A stretch of DNA of 64,000 nucleotides from Aureispira sp. CCB-QB1 (GTDB lineage: Bacteria; Bacteroidota; Bacteroidia; Chitinophagales; Saprospiraceae): contig NZ_JHBV01000030.1 in the NCBI RefSeq assembly GCF_000724545.1, positions 124,001 to 188,000 of the forward strand. Reading direction: 5' to 3'. Below are positions 37,687 to 47,026 of this stretch, piece by piece. Position numbers and translations under genes: made by a program. The notes under the pieces are model-generated. The model made no database searches and was not told where the DNA came from. It was given only the letters and a program-made list of their open reading frames with translations. Every line of letters begins with the position of its first letter. Within the stretch, counting starts at the first letter, position 1.

Positions 37687-40470
37687 TTACTTAAAATACT
37701 CTGAAGGCTTTTTGCCAAAACGCTTGACATAATTTTTGGAAAAATGACGCGTAGACATAAAACCAATAGAATAAGACACCTCTTTTACTGTACGACAAGC
37801 ACCTTCCTCTAACAAACGTCTAGCTTCTTGCAGACGAATTTCATTGATAAACTTTAAAGGTGTTAACCCTACATGAGTTTGCATAAAACGATACAATTGG
37901 CGTTTGCTTACAGCCACTGCTCTTGCCAAATCATCTACAGTAAATTCTGTCTCATCAATATTTTTAAGTACAACCGCTCTTGCTTCCTCTATCTTTTCAC
38001 GAGCAGCAATCGACGATGCCGATTCCTTTTCGACAACCGATGTATTGGTATCTGTAACTGATGTCGCTTTTTCGTCCTCTTTCTCTTCAATCGTCTCATT
38101 TGCTTTTTGCTGCCAATCTCTTCGAACCAAAGCATTCTCAATCAGTCTTTTAACATGGATATTCAACTCATCGACAGAGAATGGTTTCGTCAAATATTCA
38201 TCAACACCAATCGTCAATGCCTTGAGTTTGCTAGCTTCACCAGATTTGGCAGTCAAAACAATAACGGGCAAATTATTGCCCCAAGAAGCCGCTTTGATAT
38301 GCTCTAACAATTCATACCCATCCATTTCAGGCATCATTAAGTCGGTAATAACTAAGTCAAATGAATGTCCCCCCTCTTGTTTCAAGAGATTCAATGCAAC
38401 CAAACCATTTTCGGCTAATGAAATATCATAATCTGCCCCCAAAATCATTTTAATAAACGCAGCCATATCGTTATTGTCCTCAACTACCAAAATACGAGGT
38501 TGGTCACTTTTAGGGCTTGGCGATACAACAGAAGTGCCCTCTTTCACATCCTTGGTCTCTTCTAACAAGTTGTTTTCAATTACCAAAGGATTGACAGGTA
38601 CTACTGTCGGTTGGGATACAATTTCTTCTATTTTCGGCATCAAAAAGGAAAATGTAGTCCCCTCGTTGAGAATGCTGCGTACATAAATTTCAAATCCTTG
38701 CAAAGAAGCCAACTCTTGTGCTAATGCCAGTCCTACGCCCGAACCAGAAACAGCTCTTTTTTCAGCCTCTTTGGTTTGATAAAACCGTTTAAACACATAC
38801 GGCAAATCTTCTGCCTTGATACCAATACCAGTATCTTTGACCTCTACTTTGATTGCTGTTCCAACATCTGTTACAGCCAACGTAATGGCGCCATCATCCA
38901 TTGTATATTTAAAAGCATTAGAGAGTAAATTATTGATAATCTTCTCCATTTTAGAAGTATCAAAATCCACCAATAAGTTATAATCAACATTATACTCTAA
39001 TTGATAATTGATATTTCTATAACTTGTCTGTACTTTAAAATTATTATAAATGTTGACGATAAAAGAATGGAGGTGATTCGTTTGTCTTCTCACTTCTAAC
39101 TTATTTGAATTCAGTTTTGCCAAATCCATAATATCATCAATATACTTCAACACCTTCTTACTATTCCTCAAAACCATGTCTAAAGACTCGCGTGTTTCTG
39201 TTTCCTCCATGCTTCCATGAGGCTGTTTTAAAATAGCAGAGACAGGTCCTACAATCAATGAGAGAGGCGTTCTAAATTCGTGAGAAATATTGGTAAACAA
39301 GCGATTTTTCGCTAATACGGCTTCTTCTGCGGTTTCCTTTGCCTTTCGCAACTCTTCTTCGTACTTTCTTTGCGTTCTTTTTAATCTAATATTTTGAATA
39401 ATAGTTCCATAAGTAGATAAGAAAGGTGCTAGCGTTTCTGCCAATAGATCTTTGTAGCCAATAACATTGGACAATCCCAAAATTCCCACTATTTTATTAT
39501 TGTGTGTAATTGGAAATCCCAAAAAATGCTTTAATTCTAAATATTTTTGAGGAATTTTATCCGACAAGATATACGTTTCTTCTTTTAGAATTTTATCTAG
39601 TAATGGTTTTAATATAGACTGCCCATTTTTTTGCCAGTTGGTATCATGCAGCAAATCTCCTTGCTCCAAAGCACCTTTTGTATCCATAACCGTCAATGCT
39701 TCTAAAGCGATCTGATCTTCTTTATGAATTAACTCAGCAATAAATCCATATTGACTACTCGTGATTGCCAACAACTGCTTAAGCAATGTATCAAAAGAAT
39801 ATTCGGCTTGTTCTTCCAACAAAAAACCAGATTGAAATTCTTTTATCATTGCCAGTAAATCTCGATTTTCCTCTGCACTTTTTTTGGCCAGTGCCAATTC
39901 TTTGGTCTTCTTATCTGCAAGTTCCTGTTCTTCCTCATAACGTTTTTTCATAAAACGTGTTGTTAATGTCACTAATACAATCATTGCGACAAACACAATA
40001 CAAGTATCTATGGCTTGGTGCTTGAAACTGGGGTATGAGGCAACCCAAGTAGGATTTAATTGCTCTACAGCAATTGTAACTAGTGTAAACAGCCCAACAA
40101 CAACTCCTACTCTCCAATATTGGTTATTAGGATCTGTCACAATATAAATCATCAAAAGCGCCAAATTAAATGCAATTGTTGGTCCCAACAAGCCTCCCAT
40201 CCCAAACCACAAAAACACAGAACTTATCTGCGTAATCAACACAACAGGCCAAAATAAAAACGTAAAATTCTCTATTTTCTTTAATAAAAAATAAATTCCT
40301 ATAGCTGTTGTCCCCATGATAACATCTGCAACAATAGGCAACCATGACATACTGATATACAAATTGGTTACTAAGCGTACGAAAATGATACCTAGTCCAT
40401 AGAGACAAATGGACTGCAATAGCTTTCTATCTGGTTCTTTATATAAAATAGGTTTTTGTTGTTGTGACAT
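37687..40470 (-). CDS. Hybrid histidine kinase-response regulator with AraC output domain
   Basis: The ATG at 40470 gives 927 residues; a TTG at 40494 is an alternative. Five or six membrane helices (about 20-180) are followed by a coiled linker, a GAF-like sensor (about 215-360), a HisKA domain (His397 in ISHEFRTPLS), an HATPase domain (about 500-620, with DTGIGI and GSGVGLAL), a receiver domain (Asp710 in ITDLMMPEMDG) and a C-terminal AraC-type helix-turn-helix domain. Sensing, phosphotransfer and DNA binding thus reside in one membrane protein, as in Bacteroidota one-component-like hybrids. The signal is unknown. A (TG)n tract lies 46 nt before the ATG, and a related kinase is directly upstream. 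Confidence 0.92.
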   Translation of the reverse strand: MSQQQKPILYKEPDRKLLQSICLYGLGIIFVRLVTNLYISMSWLPIVADVIMGTTAIGIYFLLKKIENFTFLFWPVVLITQISSVFLWFGMGGLLGPTIAFNLALLMIYIVTDPNNQYWRVGVVVGLFTLVTIAVEQLNPTWVASYPSFKHQAIDTCIVFVAMIVLVTLTTRFMKKRYEEEQELADKKTKELALAKKSAEENRDLLAMIKEFQSGFLLEEQAEYSFDTLLKQLLAITSSQYGFIAELIHKEDQIALEALTVMDTKGALEQGDLLHDTNWQKNGQSILKPLLDKILKEETYILSDKIPQKYLELKHFLGFPITHNNKIVGILGLSNVIGYKDLLAETLAPFLSTYGTIIQNIRLKRTQRKYEEELRKAKETAEEAVLAKNRLFTNISHEFRTPLSLIVGPVSAILKQPHGSMEETETRESLDMVLRNSKKVLKYIDDIMDLAKLNSNKLEVRRQTNHLHSFIVNIYNNFKVQTSYRNINYQLEYNVDYNLLVDFDTSKMEKIINNLLSNAFKYTMDDGAITLAVTDVGTAIKVEVKDTGIGIKAEDLPYVFKRFYQTKEAEKRAVSGSGVGLALAQELASLQGFEIYVRSILNEGTTFSFLMPKIEEIVSQPTVVPVNPLVIENNLLEETKDVKEGTSVVSPSPKSDQPRILVVEDNNDMAAFIKMILGADYDISLAENGLVALNLLKQEGGHSFDLVITDLMMPEMDGYELLEHIKAASWGNNLPVIVLTAKSGEASKLKALTIGVDEYLTKPFSVDELNIHVKRLIENALVRRDWQQKANETIEEKEDEKATSVTDTNTSVVEKESASSIAAREKIEEARAVVLKNIDETEFTVDDLARAVAVSKRQLYRFMQTHVGLTPLKFINEIRLQEARRLLEEGACRTVKEVSYSIGFMSTRHFSKNYVKRFGKKPSEYFK

Positions 40471-40515
40471 AGTTTTGGTGTAGTGATTGATCAATGTAGT
40501 ATGGTATCTATAAAA

Positions 40516-40532
40516 TGTGTGTGTGTGTGTGT
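40516..40532. repeat. (TG)n dinucleotide microsatellite
   Basis: Seventeen bases of alternating T and G lie in the 77-bp spacer between the two kinase genes, upstream of the AraC-type kinase start. Slippage here would change leader length and not reading frame. Confidence 0.8.
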
Positions 40533-40547
40533 AATAAAAACCTGTTG

Positions 40548-42845
40548 CTAGCTCTTCAGTTTTCTTCTTTGATGATAATTTTGTATCAAATGCTGAACAG
40601 TAGCAAGCAATTCATCAATTGAAAAAGGCTTGGTTAAATACTCATCCACTCCTATTCTAAGTGCATTTAGTCGACTATCCTTTTCATGCTTGGCCGTTAA
40701 TACAATAACGGGTACATCTACGTTAGGAGCTTGTCCTTTTATCTTTTCCAAGAGTTCAAATCCATCCATTTCAGGCATCATTAAATCGGTAATAACTAAA
40801 CTTAATTGACTTCCTCTATTTTGTATGGTTTGCCAACCTTTTAAACCATTTTCCGTTAATATCACAGCATACTCATCTTGCAGTATTTTTTTTAGAAATA
40901 GTCGCATGTCATAATTATCCTCTACGATTAAGATAGTATCTTTTTCTCCCTCTACAGTTGTCGCAATTTTTGAAATGGGTTCTTTTGAAGTAATTGTCGA
41001 AGTTACAGGGACATAAGAATCAGGCAAACGATAGGGCAAATTAAAAGAGAAACAAGATCCTTCTGATAAGGTACTTTCTACATTTATATCAATACCTTGA
41101 ATATCCGCCAATTCTTTGACCAAAGCCAAACCAACTCCTGTTCCTGCAAAAATCGTTTCGCCTTCTCCTTTTACTTGATAAAAACGGTTAAATATATAAG
41201 GTAAATGTTCTTCAGGTATTCCTATTCCTGTATCCTCTACTTTAATTTTAATTGCTTGCTCTACAACCAAAACACTCAATACAATCCGCCCTCCATCCTT
41301 TGTATATTTAAAAGCATTGGACAACAAATTATTAATAATCTTTTCTATTTTCTTAGCGTCCAGTGGAACAACCAACTTTTTATCTACTTGGTAGTTAAGC
41401 GTATAATTAATATCCCTGTAAGCAACTTCTGTTTTAAATAAGGTATATAAGTTTTGAATAAATGGAAACAAAACAACAGGTTCGGTCTCTATTTTAAGTT
41501 CATTGGAATTTAGTTTTGCTAAATCCATAATATCTTCAATATACTCCAACATTTTCCTACCATTCTTCTGCATAATTCCTAGATAGCTTCTCATTTCCCC
41601 TTCGTTCAGTTCTGCGATGGGTTTCTTCATGAGAAGATCTATAGGACCTAAAATTAAAGATAGTGGTGTTTTTAATTCGTGAGAGATATTGGTTAAAAAT
41701 TGAGACTTTAATCGGTTCGAGTATTCTGCCAACTCTTTGGCCTCCTTCAATTCATTTTCGTAAGTTCTTTGTTTTCTTTTAAGTCGAATATTTTGCAAGA
41801 TAGAGCCATAAGTAGACAAAAAAGGAGATAGCAAATGAACCAATTCTTCGTCATACCCTCCTGCTCTATTGGCAATTCCAATAACGCCCACTGTTTCATA
41901 ATGGTACGTTACACGAATACCTAAGAAATTACGAATTAGTTGTTTATTTTCTATGGTATTCGCTGTTTTTAGAGTAGCTGCATCGTTAATGATTACATAG
42001 TTCTCTGCCTCCATAATATAAGGAAACAAACGATCTAGCACTTTGCCTGAAGTATCTGATTGAGTTGTAGAGAAGGCATGAATTTCCAAATTAGAAGCAT
42101 CTTCTTTTAAAATAACCTCTCCTACAAACCCAGAAGTACTCCCTGTTAATTTGAGTAATTGAGCCAATAAATTATCAAAAGCATTTTTCAAATCTTCTTC
42201 CAAAAAGAAATCAGACTGCAAGTCTTTTAGCATCGCTAGCAAGTCTCGTTTTTGTTCGGCTTCTTTTTTTTCAGCACTCAATTTAGCTGCATTTTTTTCT
42301 GACTCGATCCTCTCTCGTTGAATACGATCGTGCAAAAATCTTAAAGCCATTGCAATCAGACCAGTAATATAAAGCGTAATCAAGCTATACTCCGTCCATG
42401 GTTCGATGTAGCCTCTGTCTATCCACCATTTCAAATACAAAGAAATTATGATCGCAACGACAATGACGGCTATTGTCACCCCCAATATTAACCGCTGATA
42501 GTGTTTTTGTTTGGTCCAAAGCCCATACAACAAGATTACCAGCAAGTAACTTGGTGCCAACATGCTGTCCATCTGATTAAAACTTAACCACAATACAGCT
42601 ACAAAAATTTGAGTTGTTATGATAAAAGGTAAAATTAACTTTAGGTAAGCTTTCTTGTACTTCGATAAATAGAAAAAACAAAGTAGCAGTAACAATAATC
42701 CTCCATCTACGACAAACGCAGCCCATCCAAACCCTGATATAAAATGGGTTAAAAGTCGTACCCCCACCGTACAGGCATTTGCCAAATAATTCAGGTGAAA
42801 TAGTTGCTCAATGGAATCATCAGATGTTTGCTTTTGAACGCTCAA
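40548..42845 (-). CDS. Hybrid histidine kinase with receiver domain, no DNA-binding output
   Basis: This 765-residue paralogue of the downstream kinase has membrane helices (about 22-180), a coiled linker, a GAF-like region (about 215-350), HisKA (His389 in ISHELKTPLS), HATPase (DTGIGI and GTGVGLAL) and a receiver domain (Asp687 in ITDLMMPEMDG). It ends about 20 residues after the receiver, where the neighbour continues into an AraC domain. No in-frame ATG exists near the start; the TTG at 42845 fits the alignment with the paralogue. The output may pass to other proteins or to the neighbouring AraC-type kinase (spacing 77 bp, same direction). Confidence 0.9.
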   Translation of the reverse strand: MSVQKQTSDDSIEQLFHLNYLANACTVGVRLLTHFISGFGWAAFVVDGGLLLLLLCFFYLSKYKKAYLKLILPFIITTQIFVAVLWLSFNQMDSMLAPSYLLVILLYGLWTKQKHYQRLILGVTIAVIVVAIIISLYLKWWIDRGYIEPWTEYSLITLYITGLIAMALRFLHDRIQRERIESEKNAAKLSAEKKEAEQKRDLLAMLKDLQSDFFLEEDLKNAFDNLLAQLLKLTGSTSGFVGEVILKEDASNLEIHAFSTTQSDTSGKVLDRLFPYIMEAENYVIINDAATLKTANTIENKQLIRNFLGIRVTYHYETVGVIGIANRAGGYDEELVHLLSPFLSTYGSILQNIRLKRKQRTYENELKEAKELAEYSNRLKSQFLTNISHELKTPLSLILGPIDLLMKKPIAELNEGEMRSYLGIMQKNGRKMLEYIEDIMDLAKLNSNELKIETEPVVLFPFIQNLYTLFKTEVAYRDINYTLNYQVDKKLVVPLDAKKIEKIINNLLSNAFKYTKDGGRIVLSVLVVEQAIKIKVEDTGIGIPEEHLPYIFNRFYQVKGEGETIFAGTGVGLALVKELADIQGIDINVESTLSEGSCFSFNLPYRLPDSYVPVTSTITSKEPISKIATTVEGEKDTILIVEDNYDMRLFLKKILQDEYAVILTENGLKGWQTIQNRGSQLSLVITDLMMPEMDGFELLEKIKGQAPNVDVPVIVLTAKHEKDSRLNALRIGVDEYLTKPFSIDELLATVQHLIQNYHQRRKLKS

Positions 42846-42944
42846 ATTAGTGTTGTCTTTATAGATGATAAAATTAACGTGGTGTCATTTGGGGGAGGTG
42901 CAAAAAAGAAACGACATTGCTATATATTGTTTAATAATAACTAA

Positions 42945-43083
42945 TACTCCGTTAATTTTTTAGTTTTTCTATAAAAAACATAAAAAAGCACCTTGCATTA
43001 GTTTGATTATCAGCTTTTTATCACTAAAACCAACAAAACTATATTCTATTGATAATCAAACTAATACGATTTTTAACAGAGTA
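42945..43083 (-). repeat. Family A nested palindrome, copy A4 (inverted, 139 bp)
   Basis: Outer arms TACTCCGTTAA (42945-42955) and TTAACAGAGTA (43073-43083) have one mismatch. The inner arms are TTAGTTTGATTATCA (42998-43012) and its partner at about 43049-43064. It lies upstream of the kinase gene in the 654-bp spacer 42846-43499, together with a short family B copy; nothing else was recognised there. Confidence 0.8.
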
Positions 43084-43260
43084 ATAAATAACAATTATTA
43101 GCAAAAATTATAAGTTCTAATATAATAACATCTATAGAGAATAAGTCCCTGATTTAAATAAATATTAGTCTAATAATAGCAAAATCTTGCTTCTGGCTTC
43201 TCCAAAAAGCTTTATAAAAGCTCGCTATTGCATTGTCTTTTAGGCTTATTTATTAATAAT

Positions 43261-43336
43261 TAAGTAAGTGGACAGAAAAAAGTATAGTTAAAAATGTAAT
43301 TCTTTTTGCCTATAAATTTTTATGAACGATTACTTA
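43261..43336 (+). repeat. Family B repeat, copy 3 (76 bp, internally deleted)
   Basis: It starts with TAAGTAAGTGGACAG and ends with TGAACGATTACTTA, exactly as the 162-bp copies do, but about 86 bp of the middle are missing. Retention of both termini is typical of MITE deletion derivatives. Confidence 0.7.
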
Positions 43337-43499
43337 TTGCCTTTATATAGTTTATTTTTTATTGCAGCTAATCTATCTGCCATCAAGCAAGGCATAATTT
43401 TGCCATCAAAACATTGGCAAGAATAAACAGTTGCATTTAATTAACATATTAGAACTTAGTATCACCATACATTCATTTACAATGAAAAAGAATTAACCA

Positions 43500-43928
43500 A
43501 TGAGTACAAATATGACGTCCCTTACAAAGAAATATTTTTATGCTTGGATATTTTTTATTTTTCCTATTCTGCTTTCTGCTCAGGTATCCACCTCTCTCAA
43601 CCAAAGCTTTACAATAGATGCGGCGCAATCTATCAGTATTCAAGTCAATAGCCCCAATCTAAATATTAAATATATTCAAGGAAGTAGAATTTTGGTAGAA
43701 ACAAGGGTTAGCCTTGCAATTGACAACACCGCACTATTAGAGTTTATTGCTCAAAAAGGGCGTTACGATTTGATCAAGGAAATAGATCCCAATACAAAAT
43801 GTCTAAAGCTAACTCCCAGAAAAAATGAAAACTTACTCGTAGTAAAAGGAGAACAACTTCAAGAAAATGTTTCTTATACAATATATATTCCCCAACACAT
43901 GGCTTATATAGATTTGGCTAAAAAATAA
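43500..43928 (+). CDS. Small exported protein, paralogue 1 of three
   Basis: This 142-residue protein has a signal peptide (about 1-28, ending LSAQ). The mature part is predicted beta-rich and follows the same plan as the two minus-strand neighbours: an early strand with a short polar turn, VETRVSLAIDN, GRYDLIKEIDPNT, LKLTPRK, a VVKGEQLQENVSYTIYIP block, then the end. The pattern loosely recalls the DUF4097-type adhesin-like beta-helix, but the similarity is too weak to assign. It is more divergent than the other two copies and points toward them. Confidence 0.7.
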   Translation: MSTNMTSLTKKYFYAWIFFIFPILLSAQVSTSLNQSFTIDAAQSISIQVNSPNLNIKYIQGSRILVETRVSLAIDNTALLEFIAQKGRYDLIKEIDPNTKCLKLTPRKNENLLVVKGEQLQENVSYTIYIPQHMAYIDLAKK

Positions 43929-43964
43929 AAAGGTTGCTCGAATTTTACTTCTAACAACCTTCTT
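43929..43964 (+). terminator. Weak terminator of paralogue 1
   Basis: AAGGTTG pairs with CAACCTT around a loop of about 18 nt, followed by a broken T tract. Confidence 0.5.
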
Positions 43965-44046
43965 GCGCTTTTATAGTGCCTTTTTTAAACCTCTGGTTTG
44001 CTTGCTCGTATATAATCACTTGATTATTTTGCCCTTTATTTAGCAA

Positions 44047-44496
44047 TTACATAGCTTGACCAACCGCCCCATTTTCAGATGCTTTATCTAAATTTTCTTC
44101 GCTTTCAATAATTACTTGATACCCTTCAGGTGCATTGATTTCAAAACTCAAATACTCTGCCAGTAATACACCTTTTACAGTTACTTGATTAGCAACCTTA
44201 GGCATTGTAATAATCAATGTCCCATTAGATGGGTCCACATCTGTCGCCAAAGTATATCGCCCAACAACAACCAATTGTTTAACAATATTTTCACTCATAT
44301 TATCTACTTTCAAATGAGTAGTTACTCTAATAAAGTCCTTATCCCATTCTTGTAGACTTACCTCTCCTGGCAAATTAACAATTGCAGAAGTAGACGTTGC
44401 TAAAGCTACAGATTTAACCAGCGTTTTTTCAACTTGTGCATTCATGGTTGTTGCCAAACCACAAACTAAGCTCAATAGTAAAATTAAATTTTTCAT
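44047..44496 (-). CDS. Small exported protein, paralogue 2 of three
   Basis: This 149-residue protein has a signal peptide (about 1-20, ending NAQ). The mature sequence aligns closely with the protein at 44918: LPGEVSLQEWDKDFIRV, LKVDNMSENIVKQLVVVGRY, ITMPKVANQVTVKGVLLAEYLSFEI and a final NAPEGYQVII block. This is a single beta-rich domain of unknown function, probably periplasmic or on the surface. It ends with an acidic and then a neutral tail. It has its own promoter region upstream. Confidence 0.75.
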   Translation of the reverse strand: MKNLILLLSLVCGLATTMNAQVEKTLVKSVALATSTSAIVNLPGEVSLQEWDKDFIRVTTHLKVDNMSENIVKQLVVVGRYTLATDVDPSNGTLIITMPKVANQVTVKGVLLAEYLSFEINAPEGYQVIIESEENLDKASENGAVGQAM

Positions 44497-44849
44497 AAAC
44501 TTATATTTTTCAGTGTTAGCGTAGTTGGTATTATGTGCCTAACTACCTTACATTTTTTTTAGATTAATTGCCCCCAACTTTCTAAGGGAGAGAACGTTGA
44601 TGCGGTTCATCATCGTTTATTATTGATAACGCAAATATAGAGGGGTTAGTTCAATTTTACAAATTTTTAAACAAAATAAAATTTTGAAAAAATAAAAAAT
44701 AAAGCATTTTTTAAAAATAAAATTTTTCAAAATTAACATTTTAAAGAAATTATAGTTAAAAAAAATAAAAAAACCATATAATCTACTTTTTAAACTATAG
44801 GCATCAAAATTTAAAAAAATACCCCCAAAAAATATTTTTTGACAAAAGA
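44497..44849. other. Extremely AT-rich spacer
   Basis: From about 44630 to 44840 the sequence is almost entirely A and T, with runs such as AAAAAATAAAAAATAAA. A 97-residue open frame here is a product of this composition. The region must hold the promoter of paralogue 2. No repeat or conserved motif was seen. Confidence 0.6.
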
Positions 44850-44885
44850 AAAGACTTATGCTACATTTTGGTAGCATAAGTCTTT
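44850..44885 (-). terminator. Terminator of paralogue 3
   Basis: A perfect 15-bp stem (44850-44864 with 44871-44885) has a 6-nt loop and is followed on the minus strand by CTTTTCTTTT. It is 32 nt past the minus-strand stop codon at 44918. Confidence 0.88.
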
Positions 44886-44917
44886 GAATTGAGAATAAAT
44901 TCAATGTCCTCAAAGCT

Positions 44918-45367
44918 TTACATAGAGCTTTTAGATGTATTTTTGTAATGAGATCCTTTAGGGACTAAATCTTCTTTGACAATCACTTCGTAATTTTTTG
45001 GGGCACTAATTTCAAATGTATAGTACTCTGCCAGATCAACACCTTTTACAGTAACAAAATTAGCTACATTAGGCATTTTCAAAACCATTAACTTTCCGTA
45101 CTTGTCTGTCTCCGTCACCAAATTATAGCGACCTAATATTATTAATCGCTTTACAATATTTTCATCCATATTCTCAACGGATAGCTTTGTTACAACACGT
45201 ATATAATCCTCTTCCCATTCATTGACTTCTACAGCTCCTGGCAGTAAAATGTAGATCGTCTTTGTAGCAGCTAGATTGATGCTCTTTGAGAGCGTCTTGG
45301 TCGTTTGTGCATTCATTGTTGCCAACCAACTGACCACAAAAATGCACAGTGTAATAATCTTTTTCAT
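44918..45367 (-). CDS. Small exported protein, paralogue 3 of three
   Basis: This 149-residue protein has a signal peptide (about 1-20, ending NAQ) and the same domain as the gene at 44047 (LPGAVEVNEWEEDYIRV, LSVENMDENIVKRLIILGRY, KMPNVANFVTVKGVDLAEYYTFEI). The tail is different and more basic. Terminator and promoter are separate from its sibling, so each copy is probably regulated independently. No known family is assigned. Confidence 0.75.
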   Translation of the reverse strand: MKKIITLCIFVVSWLATMNAQTTKTLSKSINLAATKTIYILLPGAVEVNEWEEDYIRVVTKLSVENMDENIVKRLIILGRYNLVTETDKYGKLMVLKMPNVANFVTVKGVDLAEYYTFEISAPKNYEVIVKEDLVPKGSHYKNTSKSSM

Positions 45368-45552
45368 AAAAATATATTTTTGAATATTAATTGGCGCATT
45401 TTTTCAAGTCCGACCCTCTTCTAACTCATTTTCAGCTATATATATTCTTTATTTTACGAAAAAAATGTTAAATAGTTTCACAAAACAACATGAACATCAA
45501 AATAAAATTTTGCATTTCAAAAACAACACTATATATAATTATGATATTTAGT

Positions 45553-45593
45553 CCAAAAAAAAAGCAGCATTTCTTGATCAAGAAATGCTGCTT
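45553..45593 (-). terminator. Terminator of hemH
   Basis: A perfect 32-nt palindrome (45562-45593) is followed on the minus strand by nine T. It is 18 nt past the hemH stop codon. Confidence 0.92.
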
Positions 45594-45611
45594 CACAAAA
45601 ATGCATCGCTA

Positions 45612-46625
45612 TTAAGCTTCTAGTATTATATTTTTAAGACCAACTACCCATCGAGGGTCGTCATTTAAACTATCTACTAACTGTACATGCTCTCCCCCCA
45701 TCTCTTCAAACTCTTCCATGTATTCTACAGACACCTCTATTGTTGTTTCTAAACAATCGGCCACAAAAGCGGGGCAAAAAACCAACAATCGCTTGTTTCC
45801 TGCATCAGCACGTTGCTGAAGCACATCCGTTGTATATGGTTCTACCCAAGGTTCTTTTCCCAATCTAGATTGAAAACAAGTTGTGTACTGCCCTTTTTTT
45901 AATCCCAATTCTTTTACCAATGCCTTGGTCGTAGCGTGGCATTGAGCGCTGTAACAATGTTGATTTTTATCCGAAATCGTCAAACAACAATCCTCTGCCT
46001 TTGTACAATGATTGCTCAAGTCTGCCTTTACCAACTGACGAACAGGCAAACCGTGATAGCTGAACAAAACATGGTCATAATCGTTAATATCATGTTCCTT
46101 GGCTCGCTCAACAATAGAAGCAATAAAATCAGGATGATCGTAAAACGAATTAACAAATCGAAGCTTGGGAATTCCCTGTACTTTTGCCAATACTCGCATC
46201 ACTTCTTCATAAACAGAACCTGTAGAAGCAGATGCATAATGCGGAAATAGAGGAACAATAATCAATTCTGAAACATGTTGCTTCAACATACTTAAAATTA
46301 CGGACTCTATGGAAGGGTTTTGATAACGCATTGCTAGGTCTACCAGATACTCCTCCCCCATTTCATCTTGAAGCATCTCTTTTAGTCGATACCCATAAAC
46401 TTTTAAAGGAGAGCCTTTTTCTGTCCATAGCTCTTGATACAACTTAGAAGCTGGCTTAGAACGAAATGGTGCAATAATTCCACGCACCAGCAAATTTCGT
46501 TGCACAGCTGGTATGTCTATGACTCTAGGATCCAGCAAAAATTCTTTTAAATAACGATAAACGGCTCCTCGAGTAGGTTCGTCTGGAGTCCCTAAATTTA
46601 CCAACAAAACACCTTTCTTTCCCAT
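45612..46625 (-). CDS. hemH: Ferrochelatase
   Basis: HemH inserts ferrous iron into protoporphyrin IX in the last step of protoheme synthesis. The 337-residue protein shows the N-terminal GVLLVNLGTPDEP, the SPLKVY block, FPHYASASTGSVYE, the catalytic-His loop FSYHGLPVRQ, the QSRLGKEPWVEPYT segment and the C-terminal acidic motif near CLETTIEVSVEY. The length is typical of bacterial ferrochelatase. A Cys-rich stretch (HCTKAEDCCLTI, about 205-216) precedes YSAQCHAT and is found in many Bacteroidota forms. It is transcribed alone. Confidence 0.96.
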   Translation of the reverse strand: MGKKGVLLVNLGTPDEPTRGAVYRYLKEFLLDPRVIDIPAVQRNLLVRGIIAPFRSKPASKLYQELWTEKGSPLKVYGYRLKEMLQDEMGEEYLVDLAMRYQNPSIESVILSMLKQHVSELIIVPLFPHYASASTGSVYEEVMRVLAKVQGIPKLRFVNSFYDHPDFIASIVERAKEHDINDYDHVLFSYHGLPVRQLVKADLSNHCTKAEDCCLTISDKNQHCYSAQCHATTKALVKELGLKKGQYTTCFQSRLGKEPWVEPYTTDVLQQRADAGNKRLLVFCPAFVADCLETTIEVSVEYMEEFEEMGGEHVQLVDSLNDDPRWVVGLKNIILEA

Positions 46626-47026
46626 CTTAACGTGTGTATGCTTTATTATAATTAATAATCTTCCTTTATTTGCCGATTCGATCGTTTGTAAAAAAACGTC
46701 GCCAGCTAAGCGGGGTCTCTATTCGCCCCCAAGAACAACTTGTAAAATCAACGCTATCCGCTTGCATTATAAGGACTCAACATGCCCCTTTTAATTAAGC
46801 TAATGGCTCCCCCCTGTATTCTTATCCGCATTCAACTTGAGCTCTCAATTGTTTTAGACCAATCTATTTCTAATTTTTGTATCCAAACGTTGATTGTATC
46901 AAAATTTTAAAAGCCATTCTTTGTCTAGAATATACATTAACAACACTTTCTTTTTTTTGTTTAAAGAATAGTCATTTCCATTCTAACCTATGTTGAAAAT
47001 TGCTTTGCAAAGAACGGGAATTTTAA
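46626..47026. other. 401-bp intergenic region upstream of hemH, nothing clear
   Basis: This contains the hemH promoter region and the 3' flank of the MFS gene. A locally GC-richer stretch (46700-46730) with GCGGGG and CGCCCCC has no clear structure. GCTTTGCAAAG near 47000 is a small palindrome. No gene, riboswitch or repeat recognised. Confidence 0.5.

Noticed and set aside
44620-44913. A 97-residue Phe/Lys/Ile-rich minus-strand open frame
   Set aside because: It runs through the hyper-AT spacer and across the terminator of the small exported paralogue, so it is a compositional artefact.
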